From Methylobacter sp. (GTDB taxonomy: Bacteria > Pseudomonadota > Gammaproteobacteria > Methylococcales > Methylomonadaceae), in NCBI RefSeq assembly GCF_023227905.1, contig NZ_JALOCF010000018.1, forward strand, positions 1 to 64,000: a DNA stretch of 64,000 nucleotides, in the 5' to 3' direction. Under the pieces are notes generated by a model. It was not told the DNA's origin, made no database searches, and worked only from the letters and a program-made list of their open reading frames with translations. Positions 49,472 through 56,566 of the stretch are shown here, piece after piece; position 1 is the first letter of the stretch, and every line of letters starts with the position of its first letter. The position numbers were made by a program, and so were the translations under genes.

Positions 49472-50446
49472 GTGAAAACCATCCTCCCACCCTCTTCCGA
49501 ATCAGCGCATGCACAAGCTATTGACTGGCTGCTGCGCATCCGTTCGGAAAACTGCACTGAGGCAGAGCGCCACGCTTTCAATACTTGGCTGGAAGAAAGC
49601 GCAAGCCACCGCCAGGCCTATGAAACGGCGCAATCGCAATGGCAATGGATGGATCAATTTAAAAGCATGAGTTTTCCCGCACGGGATGCCGCATTGCACT
49701 ACCGCAAAAAATCGCCCCGCCGCATGCTTAAATACAGCGCCGCCGCCTCGCTGTTGCTGGCTTTGGGCTTAACCGCCTTTATGCCGAACGGCTGGCTGGG
49801 AATCCCGCATACCTATATTGCCGAAAAAGGCAACCATCAAGCCATCACCCTGGCCGACGGTTCCAGTATTGAACTCAATACCGAAAGCGAGGTGCGGGTT
49901 CATTTCAATCATTGGCGGCGCAACGTCGAAATGATAAAAGGCGAAGCTTTTTTTACCGTAACTCACGATGCCGAACGCCCGTTTGAGGTACGCGCAGGTA
50001 ACGGACGCATCCGCGACATCGGCACCGCGTTTGAGGTCTACATCAAACCCGAACAAGTCATCGTTGCCGTGCAGGAAGGCATCGTCTCAGTGCAAGCCGC
50101 CGGAAAGCGGGAACTGACAGCCGGACAGCAACTGGCCTTTAACGGCAGCGGCGAATTCCAGACGCTGCAAGGTCAAGATATCGCCGGACTCACCGCCTGG
50201 CGGCAAGGCAAGCTCGTATTCCGAGACCGTCCCCTAGACGAGGTACTCGCCGAAGTAGGCCGTTACCACGATACCCGCATCCATTTGCAGAATGAAACCT
50301 TGCGTAGACTGCGGGTTAGCGGCACATTTCACACCGCCGAACTCGACAACACGCTCGACGCCATCGCCACTATCCTGCCGGTTAACATCGATCATGTCGG
50401 CGAACATGAAATCGTGCTGAAATCGGCGGCCTCCGTTCACAAATAG
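49472..50446 (+). CDS. FecR-like anti-sigma/sensor protein, module 2
   Basis: 324 aa from GTG 49472. N-terminal domain with AIDWLLRIRSENCTEAERHAFNTWLEE, one helix about 90-106 (AAASLLLALGLTAFM), then the periplasmic FecR domain (AITLADGSSIELNTESEVRV; VEMIKGEAFFTVTHDAERPFEV; VAVQEGIVSVQAAG) and a C-terminal STN-like part (LDEVLAEVGRYHDTRIHLQN). It should control the module-2 sigma factor. Confidence 0.93.
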   Translation: MKTILPPSSESAHAQAIDWLLRIRSENCTEAERHAFNTWLEESASHRQAYETAQSQWQWMDQFKSMSFPARDAALHYRKKSPRRMLKYSAAASLLLALGLTAFMPNGWLGIPHTYIAEKGNHQAITLADGSSIELNTESEVRVHFNHWRRNVEMIKGEAFFTVTHDAERPFEVRAGNGRIRDIGTAFEVYIKPEQVIVAVQEGIVSVQAAGKRELTAGQQLAFNGSGEFQTLQGQDIAGLTAWRQGKLVFRDRPLDEVLAEVGRYHDTRIHLQNETLRRLRVSGTFHTAELDNTLDAIATILPVNIDHVGEHEIVLKSAASVHK

Positions 50447-50522
50447 TCGGACTGTCGTTTTTAGACTGAACCGAAAAAATAACTTCAAATTCCTGACGAT
50501 TTTTTTAAAGTCATGCGTCTAT

Positions 50523-50550
50523 CCCTTATCAACACAATTTAATAAGGGAG
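50523..50550. promoter_or_regulatory. Hairpin covering the Shine-Dalgarno of the module-2 receptor
   Basis: CCCTTAT (50523-50529) pairs with ATAAGGG (50542-50548); the second arm contains most of the AAGGGAG ribosome binding site (50544-50550) 10 bp before ATG 50561. The stem is short but would mask the site. Confidence 0.4.
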
Positions 50551-50560
50551 AAACGAATAA

Positions 50561-52930
50561 ATGACATTAAAGATCACACGGCTTACCGCGGCTATTTTGG
50601 CAACCATGGCGAGCGCCGCTTACGCAGACGAACAAAAACATCACTTCGACATCCCCGCGCAAGCGCTGAGCTCAGCACTGCAAACGCTCGCCGCGCAATC
50701 CGGCGCACCGATGCTTTATGCGGAACAGACGGCGGCGGGCAAAAAAAGTCGGCGCTTGAGCGGCGACTATACGACCGCCGAAGCGGCGGATAAATTGCTT
50801 GCAGGCAGCGGCCTTGTCCACAGCGTCGCCGAAAACGGCACGGTGACGGTTAAACCGGCACCGCAAAGTACAGGCCCCGTTACCTTAAAGCCGATGACTG
50901 TTACCGGAAAAGTAGACGATGATCCAGCGTCTTACCGAGCCACCAACACCAGCACCGCCACCAAGACCGACACGCCGATTATGCAAACGCCGCAATCCAT
51001 TCAAGTGATCAAGCGGTCATTGATGGACGACCAGCAAAACATCACCGTCAGTGAAAGCCTGCGCAATGTCAGCGGCGTGGTGCCCAATAATCCTGCCTTC
51101 ACGCCGGCCAAGGATTTTACCCTCATCCGAGGCTTTGCAGCCGAACAAGTGATTGACGGTTTTACCCAATATTACAATCCGGGCGATCGGGAAAGCACAG
51201 TTAATATTGAGCGAATCGAAGTCCTGAAAGGCACCAACGGGATACTTTACAGCGGCGGCGCCGGCTCGCCGGTCGGCGGCTTGGTCAATATCGTTTCCAA
51301 GCTGCCCCAGGCCGAGGCATCCCGCGAGTTGGGCTTTAAAATCGGCACTAATAATTATTACCAGCCTTATCTCGATATTAACCAGCCGCTGACCAAAAAT
51401 ATTTTGACCCGCTTTACCGGCGAATATACCGACGCGGGCAGTTACCTGGATGTCGTGAAAACGCAACGCTACAACCTCAATCCGACCATAACGTTTACCA
51501 ACAACGATACGACCACGTTCACCGTGCAAGGCAAGGTGTCCAGGTGGGAGCAGCCTGAATACCAAGGCTTGCCGGCCACGGGTACGGTAGCGGGCCAGCT
51601 TCAGACGCCCCGGCATACCTTTGTAGGCCCTTCCGACATCCCTGACAGCTCTAGCGAATTTAGCGGCGTTTGGGGCACGTTGGACCACAAGTTCAACGAT
51701 ATGTGGTCACTCAATCTAAAGGCTCGCCATGCCCAATCGGAATTCGACGAGAAAGTTCAATCCTTGGCCGGAGCGGACGGATTTATTGCCGACCGGCCGT
51801 TTTTTGCTAACACGTGGGCCCTGGTCAATGCCGAGCTGTTTCAAAAGCAAGAGGAACTGAGCTTTTTAGGCAACGTCACGGCCAAGTTTGATGTCGGTCC
51901 CACTAAAAATACCGTACTGATTGGCGCGGACCATAGCGAAGTCGATGATAAAGGCTTTATGGATGTCGATATGGGCCGGTTCGGTTTTGGTGCAGGCACT
52001 GTTGACTTAAGCAGGCCTTCGTTTCCTGCGGCTTACGGCCCGGCAGGCCCCGGCATCGATAACCAGTTTGTGACCAACACCACTTACGGCGGCTACACCC
52101 AACTGCAAAGCACGCTTTATGATCGGCTGCATTTATTAACCAGTCTCAGAGTCGGCCATGTCGGCATCGATTACCAAAATACGACGCAGAACATAGACGC
52201 CAGCGGCGATAAAACTAGGTTTTTGCCACGCGCAGGCGGCGTTTTCGACCTGACGGATGAATATTCCTTGTTTATCAACTACAGCGAAGGCATGCGCGGC
52301 CAGCCTTTCGTCAACTTTGTCGGCGCCCCTCAACCGGAGGAATCGACAACGCTTGAAGGCGGGCTTAAATTCAATGTTGCCCACCAACTCACCGGACAGA
52401 TTGCGGTTTATGAAATCGAACGCAGCCATGTCGCGGTCACCGATAACACCGACCTGCGCCGTCGCTCAAAAGCCGAAGGCCAGCAGCGTTCGCGCGGCGT
52501 TGAAACCGACCTGACCTGGCAAGCCACCGATGGGCTGAGCATTCTTGCCAACTACGCGCATACCGATGCCAAGTTTACCGACAATTTGGCCGGCGTTCCT
52601 GAAGGCAACAAGCTGGCTACTGTGCCTGCCGACTCCGGCAGGCTGTGGGCAAACTACCGCTTTCAGCAACCGATGCTCAGAGGATTCAGTATTGGCGGCG
52701 GACTCTATGCGCAAGGGCAAACTTATCTGTCCAACAATAATCAGTTCAAAAGCGACGGCTACCATAGCTTCGATGCCAGCATCGGTTATGAGCGCCAGCA
52801 GTTCAAACTCATGGCGACAGTAAAAAACCTGACCGATGAGGATTATTTTCAAGCCTACAACTATTTTGGCGGGCGCGTGATACCTTCAGAAGGCACATCC
52901 GCCTATGTCACTGCATCTGTCAAGTTTTAA
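50561..52930 (+). CDS. TonB-dependent receptor with signalling (STN) domain, module 2
   Basis: 789 aa. Signal peptide about 1-22, STN domain about 28-98 (FDIPAQALSSALQTLAAQSGAPMLY; LLAGSGLVHSVAENGTVTVK), TonB box region LKPMTVTGK, plug (MQTPQSIQVIKRSLM; FTLIRGFAAEQVIDGFTQYYNPGDRE; IEVLKGTNGILYSGGAGSPVGGLVNIV) and a barrel ending VTASVKF. Its STN and plug place it with ferric-siderophore transducers of the FpvA/FhuE kind. The next gene starts 10 bp after its stop. Confidence 0.95.
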   Translation: MTLKITRLTAAILATMASAAYADEQKHHFDIPAQALSSALQTLAAQSGAPMLYAEQTAAGKKSRRLSGDYTTAEAADKLLAGSGLVHSVAENGTVTVKPAPQSTGPVTLKPMTVTGKVDDDPASYRATNTSTATKTDTPIMQTPQSIQVIKRSLMDDQQNITVSESLRNVSGVVPNNPAFTPAKDFTLIRGFAAEQVIDGFTQYYNPGDRESTVNIERIEVLKGTNGILYSGGAGSPVGGLVNIVSKLPQAEASRELGFKIGTNNYYQPYLDINQPLTKNILTRFTGEYTDAGSYLDVVKTQRYNLNPTITFTNNDTTTFTVQGKVSRWEQPEYQGLPATGTVAGQLQTPRHTFVGPSDIPDSSSEFSGVWGTLDHKFNDMWSLNLKARHAQSEFDEKVQSLAGADGFIADRPFFANTWALVNAELFQKQEELSFLGNVTAKFDVGPTKNTVLIGADHSEVDDKGFMDVDMGRFGFGAGTVDLSRPSFPAAYGPAGPGIDNQFVTNTTYGGYTQLQSTLYDRLHLLTSLRVGHVGIDYQNTTQNIDASGDKTRFLPRAGGVFDLTDEYSLFINYSEGMRGQPFVNFVGAPQPEESTTLEGGLKFNVAHQLTGQIAVYEIERSHVAVTDNTDLRRRSKAEGQQRSRGVETDLTWQATDGLSILANYAHTDAKFTDNLAGVPEGNKLATVPADSGRLWANYRFQQPMLRGFSIGGGLYAQGQTYLSNNNQFKSDGYHSFDASIGYERQQFKLMATVKNLTDEDYFQAYNYFGGRVIPSEGTSAYVTASVKF

Positions 52931-52940
52931 GGAGCGTGGT

Positions 52941-53816
52941 ATGGAACGTCGTCAATTTACTAAACTAGCGCTATTGGGCGGCGGCCTTGCGCCCTTCCTT
53001 TCGGGCTGTTCATCGCTTGCCAAAACCCAGGCACCGAATGCCAGACAGACGACAGCATCCGCGCATTTAAGTAAAGCCGAGGCGGAAAAAATATCCCGTA
53101 ATGCCCATGAAAAACTTATGGGCCTTAGGGACGATTTTAAGATGCACGGCGAGGAACATATCGCCATGCTCTTATACCCTGGCTTTGCGGCATTGGATCT
53201 GGTTGGCCCTCAATACCTGTTTGCCGCAATGATGGGGGCGAAGATTTACTTGATATCTCCCGCCAATGACCTAAAGCCGGTGACCAGTGGCGAGGGCTTG
53301 GCGATTGTGCCGACCCATACCCTAAGCGAATGTCCCGAAGCCCTGGATATTTTCTTTGTACCCGGCGGTGCCAATGGCACGGTGGAGGCAATGAAAAACG
53401 CTCAATTGATCGATTTCATTGCCAGCAAGGCGGCTGTTTCCAACTACGTGGCCAGCGTTTGCACCGGCAGCTTGCTGTTGGGTAAAGCCGGTTTATTGAA
53501 AGGGAAAAAAGCGACTTCGCATTGGACGACGTTGGAACTATTACCGAAATTTGGCGCGATACCCGTCAAACAGCGGGTGGTCTGGGACGGCAAATTGATC
53601 ACCGGCGGCGGTGTCACCGCAGGCATTGATTTTGGCTTACAGGTTGTGGCCGCATTGCGAGGAAAAACGTATGCCCAAACGATTCAGCTTGAGGCGGAGT
53701 ACGATCCTGCCCCGCCCTATGATTCGGGTTCACCCGAAAAGGCCGATCCATTCGTCAGGGATAATCTCAAAGGCATCATGACGCCTCTGGTCGAGAACTT
53801 TAGGCGGGCAATTTAA
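52941..53816 (+). CDS. DJ-1/PfpI-family lipoprotein
   Basis: 291 aa from ATG 52941 (AAGGAG upstream; the longer frame from 52905 overlaps the receptor gene and is rejected). The start MERRQFTKLALLGGGLAPFLSGCSS has twin-arginine-like residues and a lipobox with Cys23. The DJ-1/PfpI domain spans about 74-260: MLLYPGFAALDLVGP, FFVPGGANG, and the nucleophile elbow SVCTGSLLLG with Cys174. It resembles the isonitrile-hydratase/AraC-N-terminal branch, but an exported lipid-anchored form in a siderophore module is unusual. It may act on the siderophore; that is inference. Its stop overlaps the next remnant by one base. Confidence 0.87.
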   Translation: MERRQFTKLALLGGGLAPFLSGCSSLAKTQAPNARQTTASAHLSKAEAEKISRNAHEKLMGLRDDFKMHGEEHIAMLLYPGFAALDLVGPQYLFAAMMGAKIYLISPANDLKPVTSGEGLAIVPTHTLSECPEALDIFFVPGGANGTVEAMKNAQLIDFIASKAAVSNYVASVCTGSLLLGKAGLLKGKKATSHWTTLELLPKFGAIPVKQRVVWDGKLITGGGVTAGIDFGLQVVAALRGKTYAQTIQLEAEYDPAPPYDSGSPEKADPFVRDNLKGIMTPLVENFRRAI

Positions 53817-54308
53817 TGGTTCAATCTCCTGCGCGGGTCGTGATTTACCCCGCGCGCCCGATCCAATTTATGCACCTAAAACACCGCTTTCATTATTACA
53901 ATCTTGATTATCAGATCAACAACTCGTCATTTTTTGCTGGACCGGTTAACCCGGCAAATAACCGCACCACCACGCGTAGTGTGACTACCAGACCGATTGA
54001 CGTTACTGACACCTATGCGACCAGCATAGACCTCACCGGTAAATTCAATGTATTGGGCACACAGCACCAAGCTTTAGCGGGATTCGATTATTTTTGGGAA
54101 AAGGCCGAAAGCCAAGGTTTTGCAGGCAATCCCGCGCCGGCAGCCTATAGGCCGGTGGTTGATATTTTCAATCTGGTCTGTTACCACGCAACTTAGTGTC
54201 AATAACCTACTGGGCAAAACTATTTATGAGACTTCTGCTTTCGGAGGCTTTTTGGCGCAGCCGGGTGCACCGCGTACTTTCATGGGTTCGATCCGTGTGG
54301 AGTTTTAA
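53816..54308 (+). pseudogene. Remnant of a TonB-dependent receptor
   Basis: Two pieces of a receptor barrel remain. The frame at 53816-54196 carries HLKHRFHYYNLDYQINN and IDLTGKFNVLGTQHQALAGFDYFWEKAESQGF, typical of mid-barrel strands. From about 54185, in another frame ending at 54308, come VNNLLGKTIYE and PGAPRTFMGSIRVEF, the last strand. Signal, plug and most barrel strands are missing. The junction lies near 54175-54190, where the frame also shifts, so a deletion joined two distant parts. It cannot make a working receptor. Confidence 0.85.
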
Positions 54309-54380
54309 CGCTAAATAGGGTTAATGGCCTCTCCAGGCCGGACGAAGTTACTGTTAAGTCAAAGGAAAGCCTTCGGTGTT

Positions 54381-54456
54381 TGGAGTGCAGGCTCCGCCTG
54401 CCAATGCAAGCAAAGCTTGCACTCCAGCGATTTATTTCTCATGCGAAATAAATCGC
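54381..54456. repeat. Two adjacent palindromic repeats
   Basis: TGGAGTGCA (54381-54389) with TGCACTCCA (54418-54426), and GCGATTTATTTC (54427-54438) with its exact complement (54445-54456, 6-nt loop). The first contains GCAAGCAAAGCTTGC, loosely related to the 58-bp repeats at 37 and 40 kb. Confidence 0.7.
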
Positions 54457-54548
54457 TTAATTCAACAGCATTGGGTATTTACCCTGTCCGGCACGGTTGC
54501 ATGCTTTCAGCAACTCGGTATCGACATTCAATATGGACAACATAAACA

Positions 54549-55145
54549 ATGAAATCCAATGTAAATCATGCCAATTCGGTAACCGGACAACAATCACCAA
54601 ACCTCCGACTATCACACCTGAAAACCCGGCGTAAAAACTGGCTGGGAGTTCATATATGGCTGGGCTTAAGCTTGGGACTTTTACTGTCTATCTATGGCAT
54701 CACTGGTAGCATTTTAGTGTTCCATGAGGCTGTTGCCATAGCCATGCAACGCTACCCGACTGGTCGTCCGCATTTTATTTATGGCGCCTCCACGCCAACC
54801 AAAACTTATACGGTCTGCCAGAATGGCGTCGATGCGCCCGGTAGCCTGTTGCAGCGGCGTTGCATGGTGATGGATCGCTATAGCGGCAAAATACTGGACG
54901 TGGACGATCCAACCATCGGCACGGCGGGCGAGGTATTTACACAGTGGCAATGGCCTTTGCACTCAGGACAGGCTTTCGGCATGACCGGGCGGGTTTTAGT
55001 GTTTTTGTCCGGCCTGGCTTGTCCGGTGTTATTCATTACCGGTGTAATACGCTGGCAGCAAAAGCGCCGGGCGAAGAAATCAAAACCCAGGAAAAAGCCG
55101 GAGCTATATTCAAAACGTTCGATTTATAAACAGCCGATTGCCTGA
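54549..55145 (+). pseudogene. Internally deleted PepSY membrane protein
   Basis: 198 aa in one open frame. The start (HLKTRRKNWLGVHIWLGLSLGLLLSIYGITGSILVFHE) aligns with residues about 26-63 of the 422-aa PepSY protein at 47339. The next stretch (AVAIAMQRYPTGRPHFIYG to the end VLVFLSGLACPVLFITGVIRWQQKRR) aligns with its residues about 299-416. About 235 residues, with the middle helices and haem-type His, are missing, and the reading frame has stayed open. It probably no longer functions as a reductase, although a two-helix product could still be made. Confidence 0.8.
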
Positions 55146-55463
55146 TCTGAATATTGATAATTTTTTATATTTCAGGTGAGGATTTCCTGCTGCTGAAACG
55201 TCTTATAGTAGAAACTCGTAATTTGCTGTTTTCCTCCCAAAGTGATTGTCACGTCACCTTCTGCAAAGAACGAGTTTCTCTGTCTTTCTCATTGAGTGTC
55301 ATGCAAGGCGATTAAATCCAGGGATGGTTTTTTTATGAGCTGATGATTGAAGGCAGGCATGCAAATCACTCGGTTTATAGGTAAACAATAATTTGAGGCG
55401 ATTATTTCATCTTTAAGATTAAAGACTGATGCAGAAATAAATTAACGAGATGAGGACCCAAAT
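55146..55463. other. 318-bp intergenic region before the second tonB unit
   Basis: Holds the inverted repeat at 55210-55279 and a CCAGGGATGG word near 55318 like the core of the olsB repeats. No gene is seen. The promoter of the second tonB unit must lie in the last 150 bp; no Fur box is evident. Confidence 0.45.
55210..55279. repeat. 70-bp inverted-repeat element
   Basis: AGAAACTCGT (55210-55219) with ACGAGTTTCT (55270-55279), perfect 10-bp ends around a 50-bp centre that has its own GTGA...TCAC symmetry. No target duplication is clear. Confidence 0.5.
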
Positions 55464-55721
55464 ATGGAAACTTCAAAGTTGGTACAAAAATCCAAGAGCG
55501 AACATTACCCTAAAATGCGCCATTCTATAAAGGCGGAGGATGACTTGATTGATTTGTTTCCTCAGCCCCGATATTTTCAGGTGCATTTTCAGCATGTCCA
55601 TGAAAATGCCCATGATCTTCGGGGTGAACTGGCTCAGCTCAAAGATTATGTAACTAAAGTCGATGAAAAACTTGAACGGGTAATGGCCTTGCTAAGCCGT
55701 ACGCCCGAACAGGTGCTTTGA
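55464..55721 (+). CDS. Small hypothetical protein before the second tonB
   Basis: 85 aa. Acidic-basic N-terminus with FPQPRYFQVHFQHVHENAHD (several His), then a coiled-coil-like stretch (LRGELAQLKDYVTKVDEKLERVMALLS). No family is recognised. GAGATGAGG lies upstream of ATG 55464. Its stop lies 5 bp before ATG of tonB, so it is in its operon. Its length and place echo the two small proteins beside the first ton genes, but I see no sequence similarity. Confidence 0.65.
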   Translation: METSKLVQKSKSEHYPKMRHSIKAEDDLIDLFPQPRYFQVHFQHVHENAHDLRGELAQLKDYVTKVDEKLERVMALLSRTPEQVL

Positions 55722-55726
55722 CTTCT

Positions 55727-56485
55727 ATGTATTTATTCGAAAGCCACAAAGAACGCATGGACGATTGGCCGCTAACGCCTGCGGCTGGCCCTGCAATGCC
55801 AATACAGTCGCTATTTAAGGCGTTTTTGGGCGAAGAAAAGCCGCGCTCTATGGGCAGTTTGCTGTTGACGTTAGTGCTGTCACTTCATTTATGGCCGGCT
55901 CTCTGGATACTGCAACCAGCCAAAGCCGTTACCAAAGCCCAGCCGATGATCATGGAAGTATCGCTGATTGCGGCGCCGAGCCAAAAGGTTGCGGCTGCGC
56001 CGGTTGCGCAACCCAAACCGGAGGAGCCGAAAAAGCCGGCCAAACTAAAGAAGCCGGTTGTCCGCAAGCAAATGGAACTACCCAAACCACTGGCTATGGC
56101 TGAGGAAATGCTGCCTGCGCCATCAAAGCTTGAATCTGCGTCGGCATCGGCAACGCCTGCCGCTAATGTGGGCGGCAAGATAACGGCAGATGTCGCCCCT
56201 TTTACCGAAGCGAATTTCAACGCCAATTACGGCTCCAATCCCAAACCGAAATATCCCGGCATTGCCACCAGCCGAGGCTGGGAAGGCACCGTGCACCTGC
56301 TAGTGAAAGTATCCGCCGAAGGCGACAGCGAGGAAGTCACCGTGCAGCGCAGCAGTGGCCATGACGCGCTCGACGAAGCCGCTGTCGAAGCGGTCGAAAA
56401 ATGGAAATTTATCCCCGCCAAGCGGGGCGAAACGCCGGTGTCCAGTTCGGTAGTCGTACCGATTAATTTTGTCTTGAACAACTAA
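55727..56485 (+). CDS. Second TonB energy-transducing protein (no exbB/exbD next to it)
   Basis: 252 aa from ATG 55727 (a TTG at 55718 overlaps the previous stop). Membrane anchor about 45-62 (LLLTLVLSLHLWPALWIL, with the anchor His), Pro/Lys linker (PKPEEPKKPAKLKKPVVRK), and the C-terminal TonB domain (PKYPGIATSRGWEGTVHLLVKVS; AVEAVEKWKFIPAKRGETP). It would share the ExbB/ExbD encoded at 33-34 kb or other copies. It may be dedicated to one of the module receptors. Confidence 0.93.
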   Translation: MYLFESHKERMDDWPLTPAAGPAMPIQSLFKAFLGEEKPRSMGSLLLTLVLSLHLWPALWILQPAKAVTKAQPMIMEVSLIAAPSQKVAAAPVAQPKPEEPKKPAKLKKPVVRKQMELPKPLAMAEEMLPAPSKLESASASATPAANVGGKITADVAPFTEANFNANYGSNPKPKYPGIATSRGWEGTVHLLVKVSAEGDSEEVTVQRSSGHDALDEAAVEAVEKWKFIPAKRGETPVSSSVVVPINFVLNN

Positions 56486-56566
56486 AAGGGAGACTTAAAC
56501 GTCCCATTCGGTAGAACCGAAAATCATAATCGACAGAACTCCTGTGCACGCAGAGGGTTTGGTCTT

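Noticed and set aside
52905..52940. Longer start of the DJ-1 lipoprotein, overlapping the receptor
   Set aside because: AAGGAG directly before ATG 52941 and the signal sequence beginning there fix the start.
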